From the NCBI GenBank assembly GCA_020028375.1, contig JAHZNX010000177.1, positions 1 to 5,207 of the forward strand: a stretch of 5,207 nucleotides of DNA, in the 5' to 3' direction. The DNA comes from Betaproteobacteria bacterium. Its GTDB lineage: Bacteria; Pseudomonadota; Gammaproteobacteria; Burkholderiales; SG8-41. This document shows positions 1 to 5,207 of the stretch, piece after piece. The translations under genes were made by a program, and so were the position numbers. The notes beneath the pieces were generated by a model. That model was not told the origin of the DNA. It did not search any database and saw only the letters and a program-made list of their open reading frames with translations. The first letter of the stretch is position 1. Every line of letters begins with the position of its first letter.

Positions 1-1143
1 AATCTCGCAGATCTCCTCGAAATGGGTGTAGAGAAAGCTCTCCTTGTGGTGCGAGAGGCACCACTTCGCCATGATCGAGCCTCCGCGCGAGACAATGCCA
101 GTCATGCGCTTCGCGGTGAGCGGGATGTAGGGCAGCCGCACGCCGGCATGCACTGTGAAGTAATCCACGCCCTGCTCGCACTGCTCGATCAGCGTGTCGC
201 GGTACATTTCCCACGTGAGCGCCTCCGCCCTGCCTTCGACCTTCTCCAGCGCCTGGTAGATCGGCACCGTGCCGATCGGCACCGGCGAATTGCGGATGAT
301 CCATTCCCGCGTCTCGTGGATATGCTTGCCGGTGGAGAGGTCCATCACCGTGTCGCCGCCCCAGCGGATCGCCCACGTCATTTTCTCGACTTCCTCCTGG
401 ATGCCCGAGGAGACCGCGGAGTTGCCGATATTGGCGTTGATCTTCACCAGGAAGTTGCGCCCGATGATCATGGGCTCCGTCTCCGGATGATTGATGTTGG
501 CGGGAATGATCGCGCGCCCGCGCGCGACCTCGTCGCGCACGAACTCCGGCGTGATCGCCCTCGGGATCGCGGCGCCAAAGGATTGCCCCGGGTGCTGCCG
601 GCGCAGCAGGTCCGACAGGGCGTCCATGCGCTGATTCTCGCGGATCGCGATGAATTCCATCTCCGGCGTGATCGTGCCGCGGCGCGCGTAGTGCATCTGC
701 GTCACGTTCCGCCCGGAAACCGCGCGACGCGGTTTCCGGACCAGGTCGAATCGCAGCTGCGCCAGCTTGGAGTCAGCGGCGCGCTGGCGGCCAAAATGCG
801 AGGTGGGGCCCGCAAGCTCTTCGGTGTCGTTGCGCTCGGCTATCCACGGCAACCGCAGGGGCTCCAGTCCGCGCCGGATATCGATCTTCATCATCGGGTC
901 GGTGTACGGACCCGATGTGTCGTAGACGAAGATCGGAGGGTTGGGCTCGGAGCGCGCAGCCGCCCCGCCCGGCGCCGCAGCGCCGGAATGAAGCGGCGTG
1001 TCCGACTGGCGGATCTCGCGCATCGGCACGCGGATGTCGGGGCGCGAGCCCGCAACGTAGACCTTGCGCGAGTTGGGCAGCGGCTTTACCGCCGCCTCGT
1101 CGACGCGAGCGGTCGCGCTCAGGAACTTCGGGTTGGCATTCAT
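1..1143 (-). CDS. thiC: Phosphomethylpyrimidine synthase ThiC, N-terminal part (cut by window edge)
   Basis: ThiC is the cytoplasmic radical-SAM enzyme that rearranges 5-aminoimidazole ribotide into hydroxymethylpyrimidine phosphate for thiamine synthesis. Reading the minus strand from the ATG at 1143-1141 gives 381 codons open to the window edge. Recognisable ThiC blocks in order are YDTSGPYTDP (about 74-83), KIDIRRGLEPLR (86-97), RNVTQMHYARRG (145-156) followed by ITPEMEFIAIREN, IPANINHPE (213-221), the GRNFLVKINANIGNSAV block (228-244), RWGGDTVMDLSTG (260-272), YFTVHAGV (328-335) and the SRGG loop (352-355). The family is about 630 residues, so roughly 250 C-terminal residues, including the Cys-rich iron-sulfur cluster motif, lie outside the window. 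A GAGGAG Shine-Dalgarno sequence five bases upstream supports the start, and a TPP riboswitch in the leader independently supports the identity. No frameshift or stop is seen in the visible part. Confidence 0.97.
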   Translation of the reverse strand, partial: MNANPKFLSATARVDEAAVKPLPNSRKVYVAGSRPDIRVPMREIRQSDTPLHSGAAAPGGAAARSEPNPPIFVYDTSGPYTDPMMKIDIRRGLEPLRLPWIAERNDTEELAGPTSHFGRQRAADSKLAQLRFDLVRKPRRAVSGRNVTQMHYARRGTITPEMEFIAIRENQRMDALSDLLRRQHPGQSFGAAIPRAITPEFVRDEVARGRAIIPANINHPETEPMIIGRNFLVKINANIGNSAVSSGIQEEVEKMTWAIRWGGDTVMDLSTGKHIHETREWIIRNSPVPIGTVPIYQALEKVEGRAEALTWEMYRDTLIEQCEQGVDYFTVHAGVRLPYIPLTAKRMTGIVSRGGSIMAKWCLSHHKESFLYTHFEEICEI

Positions 1144-1145
1144 GT

Positions 1146-1183
1146 TCGCTCCTCGGGGATGCCGCGGCGGGAGCAATGGAGGG
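1146..1183 (-). promoter_or_regulatory. Expression platform and ribosome binding site of thiC
   Basis: Between the aptamer and the thiC ATG, the Shine-Dalgarno GAGGAG (1154-1149) can be masked by a 7-pair hairpin: GGAGCGA (1152-1146) with TTGCTCC (1176-1170), one G-U pair. Just upstream, CCCTCC (1183-1178) is a perfect complement of GGAGGG (1209-1204), which lies in the 3' strand of aptamer helix P4. This gives a plausible ligand-dependent switch: in the bound state GGAGGG is held in the aptamer. No U-tract follows any of these hairpins, so translational rather than transcription-termination control is inferred. The complementarities are seen directly; the switching mechanism is not proven. 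Confidence 0.6.
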
Positions 1184-1196
1184 GGGAATCCCGGTC

Positions 1197-1283
1197 CACG
1201 CTTCCCTCCGACGGCATTACCCGCATCAGGTTCAAAGGGTGTCTCTCACCCGACTGCCAGAGGCAATCAGGACCCCCAACGTG
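1197..1283 (-). ncRNA. TPP riboswitch (THI element) in the thiC leader
   Basis: This aptamer binds thiamine pyrophosphate and lowers expression of the downstream thiamine gene. On the minus strand it contains the hallmark TTTGAACCTGAT (1236-1225) and TGAGA (1248-1244) segments. Visible helices: P1 CACG/CGTG (1283-1280 with 1200-1197); P2 GGGT/ACCC (1275-1272 with 1240-1237); P3, a 10-pair stem with wobbles (1271-1262 with 1258-1249) closed by a three-base loop; P5 (1224-1221 with 1214-1211) enclosing the conserved GTAATG; and P4, formed by CCT (1230-1228) with AGG (1207-1205). It lies 53 bases upstream of the thiC start, the expected arrangement. P3 is a compact stem with no inserted arm. Confidence 0.96.
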
Positions 1284-1301
1284 TAGTCCTAACGCTAATC
1301 G

Positions 1302-1316
1302 AATTATGGGATAATT
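1302..1316. promoter_or_regulatory. Candidate divergent -10 elements for thiC and pcm-tolC
   Basis: A perfect inverted repeat, AATTAT-GGG-ATAATT, sits in the only AT-rich stretch of the divergent gap. Its left arm reads CATAAT on the minus strand (1308-1303) and its right arm reads GATAAT on the plus strand (1310-1315), each five of six matches to TATAAT. A leftward start near 1296 would leave a short leader before the riboswitch at 1283. A rightward start near 1322 would leave about 34 bases before the GTG at 1356. I find no convincing -35 box for either direction at 16-18 base spacing, so the assignment is tentative. The palindrome could instead be an operator. Confidence 0.4.
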
Positions 1317-1355
1317 GCAACCGCTCAACAGAACCATAACTCCCTGAATTTCCCT

Positions 1356-2021
1356 GTGAACCCGCAACTCGACTTCGAGCGCGCCCGCTTCAACATGGTC
1401 GAGCAGCAGATCCGGCCGTGGGAGGTGCTTGACCAGCGCGTGCTCGATCTCCTGATGCGGGTGCGGCGCGAGGAGTACGTCCCGGCGCGCTTCTGCGCGC
1501 TGGCCTTCGCCGACATGGAGATCCCGATCGGGCAGGGCGAAACGATGCTCACCCCGAAGATCGAAGCGCGCATGCTGCAGGAGCTCGCGCTCGCGCCCGA
1601 GGACCGGATTCTCGAGGTGGGAACGGGCAGCGGCTACATGACGGCCCTGCTCGCGAGCCTCGGCAGCCATGTTTACAGCGTGGACATCGTTCCCGAATTC
1701 ACCCGGACGGCAGGCGTCAAGCTCGCCGCCCACGGCGTCACCAACGTGACGCTGGAATCCGGAGATGCCGCGCGCGGCTGGGACCGCCACGCCCCCTACG
1801 ACGCGGTCGTGGTGACCGGCTCGCTGCCGGTGCTGCCCGATGCGTTTCCGAAATGCCTGCGGCCGGGCGGCCGGCTGATCGTCGTCGTGGGAGAGCCGCC
1901 GGTCATGGAGGCGCAGCTCATCGCCTGCGTCGCAGCCGGCGCCTGCAGCACGACGGGGTTGTTCGAGACCTGCATCGCGCCGCTCCGGAACGCCGTGCAG
2001 CCCGAACGCTTTGTCTTTTGA
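1356..2021 (+). CDS. pcm: Protein-L-isoaspartate O-methyltransferase family protein (divergent)
   Basis: A 221-residue SAM-dependent methyltransferase of the Pcm (PCMT) family, probably cytoplasmic. Visible family features are the N-terminal helix MVEQQIRPWEVLD (14-26) and REEYVP (38-43), SAM-binding motif I ILEVGTGSGY (85-94), the acidic end of strand 2 at YSVDI (D110), GDAARGW (136-142), and YDAVVVTG (148-155) followed by LRPGGRLIVVVG (168-179). The usual TISqPyiVA substrate segment is replaced by TMLTPKIEA (63-71), so the catalytic Ser is absent and true isoaspartyl repair is uncertain. The start is GTG with no good Shine-Dalgarno; the next in-frame ATG (codon 14) would remove conserved sequence. 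The stop lies five bases before the tolC ATG, so the two genes are probably co-transcribed and translationally coupled. Confidence 0.9.
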   Translation: MNPQLDFERARFNMVEQQIRPWEVLDQRVLDLLMRVRREEYVPARFCALAFADMEIPIGQGETMLTPKIEARMLQELALAPEDRILEVGTGSGYMTALLASLGSHVYSVDIVPEFTRTAGVKLAAHGVTNVTLESGDAARGWDRHAPYDAVVVTGSLPVLPDAFPKCLRPGGRLIVVVGEPPVMEAQLIACVAAGACSTTGLFETCIAPLRNAVQPERFVF

Positions 2022-2026
2022 TCGCG

Positions 2027-3355
2027 ATGCGCATACTGCAATCGACATCGCTTGCGTTTCTACTCGGCACGGCAGCCACGACTCACGGCGCGGACCTGAT
2101 GGAGATCTTCGGTATGGCGCAGTCCGCAGACGCGCAGTATGCGGCGGCGCGGGCTGCGTGGAGCGCCGGCCAGGAGAAGCTGCCGCAGGGACTCTCCGGC
2201 CTGCTGCCCTCGGCCACCCTTTCCGCCAACACGCAGTACATCGATCGCGAGACGAACTCGCGCGACCCGCAGGTCCCTACGGTCACCAACCAATTCAATT
2301 CCAACTCCGCCGCGATCTCGGTCACGCAGCCGCTCTACCGCCCGCAAAACTACACCGCGTACCAGCAGTCGAAGTCCCAGGTCGTGCAGTCCGACGCGGC
2401 GTTTGCGCAAGCGGCCCAGGATCTCATCCTGCGGGTCGCGCAGGCCTATTTCGACGTGCTGCTGGCGCAGGACACGATCGTGTTCGCGCAGGCGCAGCTC
2501 GTCGCGATCGGCCGGCAGCTCGAGCAGGCCAAGCGCAACTTCGAGGTCGGCACCGCCACCATCACCGACACGCACGAGGCGCAGTCCCGCTACGATCTTA
2601 CCGTGTCGCTCGAGATCACCGCGAAGAACGACCTCGAAATCCGGAAACGCTTTCTCGAGCTGATCATCGGCCGGCCGGCGCCGGGGATATCGCCCCTCGG
2701 GCCGAGATTCGGCCCGCGTTTTCCGGAGCCGAACGATCCGGCGGTCTGGGTCGAAACCGCGGGGACCAACAACTCGCAGGTGCGCATCAGCCAGGCGAGC
2801 CTGGAGTTCGCCACCAAGGAAGTCGAGCGCAATCGCGCGGGGCACCGGCCCACGCTCGATGCGTTCGCAACCTATACCGACGCGGGCAACAGCACGGGCA
2901 CGACGACCGTTTCGGGCGTCGATACCCGGACGGGCGTGGTCGGGTTGCAGCTGGCGATCCCCATCTACCAGGGCGGGCTCACCAGTTCGCGCGTGCGCGA
3001 GGCGCTCGCGAACGAGGAGAAAGCCCGGCAGGATCTGGAGAGCGCGCGCCGCACCGCCCAGTTGACCGCCCAGCAGACGTTCCTGGGCGTCGCGACCGGC
3101 GTGTCCCAGGTGAGGGCGCTGGAAGCCGCGCTCGTTTCGAGCCAGAGCTCGCTCGACTCCACGCGGCTCGGGCAGGAGGTGGGCGTGCGCACCGTGATCG
3201 ACGTTTTGAACGCGCAGCAGCAGCTCTCGCAGACGCGGCGCGACCTCGCGCAGGCGAAGTACAACTACATACTGGCGCTGCTGCGGTTGAAGGCCGCCGC
3301 CGGCCAGCTCGCCGAGCAGGACCTCACTCTCGTCAACGCCTGGCTCGACCGGTAA
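2027..3355 (+). CDS. tolC: TolC-family outer-membrane channel protein (type I secretion/efflux)
   Basis: A 442-residue outer-membrane efflux/secretion duct of the TolC family, which as a trimer connects inner-membrane exporters to the cell surface. Residues 1-22 form a signal peptide (Arg, hydrophobic LAFLLGTAA, probable cleavage after HGA-22). Two OEP repeats follow. The first includes PSATLSAN (61-68), VTQPLYRP (99-106), the helix VAQAYFDVLLAQD (137-149), FEVGTATITD (172-181) and HEAQSRYD (183-190). The second includes RPTLDAF (274-280), LQLAIPIYQGG (307-317), RVREA (322-326), and VGVRTVIDVLNAQQQL (385-400) leading into the Ala/Gln-rich final helix (about 401-430). Length and internal duplication match TolC proteins from type I systems. 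The ATG at 2027 is chosen because it gives the signal peptide directly. It has no clear Shine-Dalgarno and sits five bases after the pcm stop, suggesting coupling. No partner exporter is in the window, so the substrate is unknown. Confidence 0.95.
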   Translation: MRILQSTSLAFLLGTAATTHGADLMEIFGMAQSADAQYAAARAAWSAGQEKLPQGLSGLLPSATLSANTQYIDRETNSRDPQVPTVTNQFNSNSAAISVTQPLYRPQNYTAYQQSKSQVVQSDAAFAQAAQDLILRVAQAYFDVLLAQDTIVFAQAQLVAIGRQLEQAKRNFEVGTATITDTHEAQSRYDLTVSLEITAKNDLEIRKRFLELIIGRPAPGISPLGPRFGPRFPEPNDPAVWVETAGTNNSQVRISQASLEFATKEVERNRAGHRPTLDAFATYTDAGNSTGTTTVSGVDTRTGVVGLQLAIPIYQGGLTSSRVREALANEEKARQDLESARRTAQLTAQQTFLGVATGVSQVRALEAALVSSQSSLDSTRLGQEVGVRTVIDVLNAQQQLSQTRRDLAQAKYNYILALLRLKAAAGQLAEQDLTLVNAWLDR

Positions 3356-3370
3356 TGACTGGGTGATCAA

Positions 3371-3538
3371 GAGCGCCTAACAAAATGAACTCCCCTCCTG
3401 CCCGAGGAGGGGTGCCCGCGCCAGCGGGCGGGGTGGTGGGAGCTAGGCGTTCCGATGTAACCACCCCGTCTGCTTCGCATCCACCCCTCCTTGACAAGGA
3501 GGGGAGTACAGTTGGACCCGTCATGTTGTTAAGCGCTT
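3371..3538 (+). repeat. Palindromic intergenic repeat, copy 1, with terminal inverted repeats
   Basis: The core, 3371-3508, matches copy 2 (4168-4305) without gaps at about 126 of 138 positions by hand count. Local hairpins: CCCCTCCT/AGGAGGGG (3392-3399 with 3405-3412), GCCCGC/GCGGGC (3414-3419 with 3424-3429), and CCCCTCCTT/AAGGAGGGG (3484-3492 with 3496-3504). The element can alternatively fold as one long hairpin: CTCCCCTCCT (3390-3399) with 3498-3507, and a 14-pair stem with wobbles (3424-3437 with 3460-3473) around a variable centre. The ends are imperfect inverted repeats: GAGCGCCTAACAAAATGA (3371-3388) and TCATGTTGTTAAGCGCTT (3521-3538). It encodes no protein. It starts 15 bases after the tolC stop and may weaken read-through or stabilise the tolC mRNA end; there is no U-tract. 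Confidence 0.85.
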
Positions 3539-3608
3539 TAAGTAACTTCCTCCGTCAGTCACCGAGTCACCTGTTACCATCGACACGAAGAGCGAAATCC
3601 GGAAGCAG

Positions 3609-4157
3609 GTGCTAGCGCGGCGCGATGCGCTGCCCGCGGCAGAACGGCGCGCTCTGAGCGAACGCATTACCACGCGGCTGCTCGCCCTCGATGCGTATCG
3701 CGGCGCGCGCTGCGTGATGGCGTATGCGAGCTTCGGGGGCGAGTTCGAAACCGCGGACTTCATCGCCGATGTCCTCGCGCAGGGCAAGGCGCTCGTGCTG
3801 CCCGCAGTCGAGCGCGGCAGCCGGAGTCTCCAGCTCCACGCGGTCGACGACCCCGCGCGACAGCTCGCCCCCGGCGTGTGGGGCATCCCGCAGCCGCGCG
3901 CCGACCTGTGCCCTCGCGTCCCGGTGTCGCGGCTCGACTTCGTGCTGGTGCCCGGTGTCGCTTTCACCCCGCGCTGCGAGCGGCTCGGCTATGGCGGCGG
4001 CTATTACGACGGATTCATCCGCGGCCTTGCCCTCCGGCCCCCGCTCGTCGCCGCTGCGTTCTCCCTCCAGATCCTGCATGAGCTGCCGGTGTCCGAGCGC
4101 GATCAGAGCGTGGATCGCGTTATGACGGAGGACGCTGAATATCGTCGTAATGGGTAA
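3609..4157 (+). CDS. ygfA: 5-formyltetrahydrofolate cyclo-ligase
   Basis: Also called fau, fthC or MTHFS; it converts 5-formyltetrahydrofolate to 5,10-methenyltetrahydrofolate with ATP, returning stored folate to one-carbon metabolism in the cytoplasm. The 182-residue product shows MAYASFGGEFET (37-48), LVLPAVE (62-68), WGIPQP (91-96), SRLDFVLVPGVAFT (107-120) and the family signature RLGYGGGYYDGFI (125-137), ending with LPVSERDQSVDRVMTE (159-174). The GTG at 3609 is the only conventional start after the in-frame stop at 3543-3545, with weak GGAAG (3601-3605) close upstream. In-frame codons before it (from ATC at 3579) also look like the start of longer orthologues, so a non-canonical start is possible. 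As I recall, E. coli YgfA is of similar length and starts at the equivalent place. The 70 bases upstream of the gene (3539-3608) show no clear promoter or 6S RNA. The gene lies between the two repeat copies. Confidence 0.93.
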   Translation: MLARRDALPAAERRALSERITTRLLALDAYRGARCVMAYASFGGEFETADFIADVLAQGKALVLPAVERGSRSLQLHAVDDPARQLAPGVWGIPQPRADLCPRVPVSRLDFVLVPGVAFTPRCERLGYGGGYYDGFIRGLALRPPLVAAAFSLQILHELPVSERDQSVDRVMTEDAEYRRNG

Positions 4158-4167
4158 ATGTGGTTGA

Positions 4168-4330
4168 GAGCGCCTGACAAAATGAATTCCCCTCCTGCCT
4201 GAGGAGGGGTGCCCGCGCAAGCGGGCGGGGTGGTGGGAGCAAGCAGTGTCCACGTAACCACCCCGTCTGCTTCGCATCCACCCCTCCTTGAAAAGGAGGG
4301 GAGTAATTAGGGGGGTTGTCCGGTCCGCTA
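4168..4330 (+). repeat. Palindromic intergenic repeat, copy 2, between convergent genes
   Basis: Same orientation as copy 1. Hairpins: CCCCTCCT/AGGAGGGG (4189-4196 with 4202-4209), GCCCGC-GCAA-GCGGGC (4211-4226, a GNRA-type loop), and CCCCTCCTT/AAGGAGGGG (4281-4289 with 4293-4301). The long-range 14-pair stem is 4221-4234 with 4257-4270. Differences from copy 1 fall mainly in the central loop (seven of about twelve), while the stems are nearly unchanged. The 138-base core ends at 4305. A weaker inverted match to the left end, TTGTCCGGTCCGCTA (4316-4330), overlaps the waaA stop codon; this right boundary is uncertain. It lies between the convergent cyclo-ligase and waaA genes, where paired hairpins could end transcription from both sides, but no T-run flanks them. 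Confidence 0.82.
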
Positions 4331-5207
4331 AGGATTCCGGAGCTCGATGAGCTCCAGAACCCTGGCGGTGGCGCCGCGATGCGCGCTTGCGAAAGCGAGC
4401 GCTGCCTGCGACATGCGCCGCATCGTTTCGGAATCGCGAAGCAGTCTCCCGGCCTCGCGCGCAAGCGCGGCGGGGTCCGCAACCTGGATCACCGCGCCCG
4501 CGCGTATCGCGAGCTCTGCCGCTTCCGCGAAGTTATAGACGGAGGGCCCGATCAGTACCGGCTTGCCCGCCGCGCACGCCTCGATCAGGTTCTGCCCGCC
4601 GAGCGGCACGAGGCTCCCGCCGATGAACGCGACGTCGCACGCAGCGTAGTAGGCGAACATCTCCCCCATGCTGTCGCCGAGGACGGCCCGGGTTTCGGGA
4701 GCCACCGGGGCGTCGGCGCTGCGGCGCTGATAGCGGAGGCCGCGGGTCTCGAGCAGCCTCGCCACTTCCTCGAAACGCTGGGGATGGCGGGGAACGATGA
4801 CCGTCAGCAGCCCCGGCACGGCTATCCCCTCGAGCGCATCGAGCAGCAGTGCCTCCTCGCCCTCGCGCGTGCTGGCGGCGAGCAGGACCGGGCGCGCGAT
4901 TCCGAGGCCGCGGCGCAGCGCGCGCCCGAGCTCCAGCTGATCTCCCGGCGGGGCAACATCGAATTTCACATTGCCGGTGACGCGCGTGTCGCGCGCCCCG
5001 AGCGCGGCGAGGCGCCGCGCGTCGTCCCCGCTCTGTGCCGCCACTGCCGCGAACCCGGCCAGGCTCTCGCGCACGAGCCCCCCGAACCGCCGGTAGGCGG
5101 CGTAAGACTTCTCGGAGAGACGCGCGTTCACCAGATAGAGCGGGATTGCGCGCGCGCGGCCGGCGCGGATCAGGTTGGGCCAGATTTCGGTCTCCATCAC
5201 GATGCCG
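4328..5207 (-). CDS. waaA: 3-deoxy-D-manno-octulosonic acid (Kdo) transferase WaaA, C-terminal part (cut by window edge)
   Basis: WaaA (KdtA) transfers Kdo from CMP-Kdo to the lipid A precursor at the cytoplasmic face of the inner membrane. About 292 codons are visible, ending in TAG at 4330-4328. Counting from the first whole codon at the edge: METEIWPNL (4-12), LVNARLS (25-31), VTGNVKFD (76-83), STREGEE (112-118), VPRHPQRF (138-145), GDSMGEM (177-183), GGSLVPLGGQNLIEA (196-210) and GKPVLIGPSVYNF (214-226). These follow the GT30 family C-terminal domain, which binds the CMP-Kdo donor. The reading frame stays open through the right edge, and METEIWPNL lies about 125 residues into full-length proteins, so the GTG/ATG codons near 5200 are internal and the N-terminal acceptor domain is outside the window. 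The gene is convergent with the cyclo-ligase gene. Confidence 0.97.
   Translation of the reverse strand, partial: GIVMETEIWPNLIRAGRARAIPLYLVNARLSEKSYAAYRRFGGLVRESLAGFAAVAAQSGDDARRLAALGARDTRVTGNVKFDVAPPGDQLELGRALRRGLGIARPVLLAASTREGEEALLLDALEGIAVPGLLTVIVPRHPQRFEEVARLLETRGLRYQRRSADAPVAPETRAVLGDSMGEMFAYYAACDVAFIGGSLVPLGGQNLIEACAAGKPVLIGPSVYNFAEAAELAIRAGAVIQVADPAALAREAGRLLRDSETMRRMSQAALAFASAHRGATARVLELIELRNP

Noticed and set aside
22..1314. 430-codon plus-strand reading frame opposite thiC
   Set aside because: The minus strand encodes recognisable ThiC throughout and the frame extends across the riboswitch. The translation is Arg/His/Asp-rich with no family resemblance, typical of an antisense frame in GC-rich DNA.
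1140..2048. 302-codon minus-strand frame spanning pcm, the promoter gap and the riboswitch
   Set aside because: It crosses a structured leader and lies opposite a recognisable methyltransferase; no domain seen.
2060..3370. 436-codon minus-strand reading frame opposite tolC
   Set aside because: Antisense shadow of a clear TolC gene; the composition is Arg/Leu/Gly-rich with no recognisable motifs.
3392..3504. Classical rho-independent terminator after tolC
   Set aside because: The hairpins are strong, but none is followed by a run of Ts on either strand; better described as part of the repeat element.
3333..3524. Short minus-strand frame inside repeat copy 1, and a similar plus-strand frame at 3385-3615
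   Set aside because: The translations come from the hairpin repeat itself, which is low-complexity and palindromic. Such frames are commonly mis-annotated as hypothetical proteins.
3510..3608. 6S RNA (ssrS), which often precedes the cyclo-ligase gene in proteobacteria
   Set aside because: The free interval is under 100 bases, and no long 6S-like hairpin with a central bubble is visible.
3371..4330. CRISPR array or direct-repeat cluster
   Set aside because: There are only two copies of a long palindromic unit, separated by a protein-coding gene; no short regularly spaced repeats.
4120..4482. 120-codon minus-strand frame across repeat copy 2 and the end of waaA
   Set aside because: It is out of frame with WaaA and includes repeat-derived sequence; no protein features.

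Overview
The window is GC-rich, densely coded proteobacterial chromosome. The product set (ThiC under a TPP riboswitch, a Pcm-like methyltransferase directly ahead of a TolC-family protein, and the lipopolysaccharide Kdo transferase WaaA) points to a Gram-negative bacterium. The ThiC sequence looks most like Betaproteobacteria; this placement is from recalled family resemblance, not a search.

Layout. (1) Positions 1-1143, minus strand: N-terminal 381 residues of thiC (thiamine pyrimidine synthesis), running off the left edge. (2) 1144-1355: divergent regulatory region. It holds a well-formed TPP riboswitch (1197-1283, minus) with a probable translation-controlling expression platform, and a short inverted repeat whose two arms look like back-to-back -10 boxes for thiC and the rightward operon. 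(3) 1356-3355, plus strand: a two-gene operon, a divergent Pcm-family methyltransferase followed after 5 bases by a tolC-type outer-membrane channel gene. (4) 3371-3538 and 4168-4330: two copies, in the same orientation, of a palindromic intergenic repeat (about 91% identical over a 138-base core) on either side of (5) 3609-4157, plus strand: 5-formyltetrahydrofolate cyclo-ligase. (6) 4328-5207, minus strand: C-terminal about 290 residues of waaA, running off the right edge and convergent with the cyclo-ligase gene.

Functionally these are mostly housekeeping genes: thiamine synthesis, folate one-carbon recycling, and outer-membrane biogenesis or export (TolC channel, Kdo addition to lipid A). 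I see no defence system, CRISPR array, tRNA, rRNA or recognisable transposase. The parts worth a second look are the repeat pair, with inverted-repeat ends that happen to match integron-type core consensus in one copy; the altered substrate motif of the Pcm-like enzyme; the missing conventional upstream start for the cyclo-ligase; and the riboswitch expression platform.
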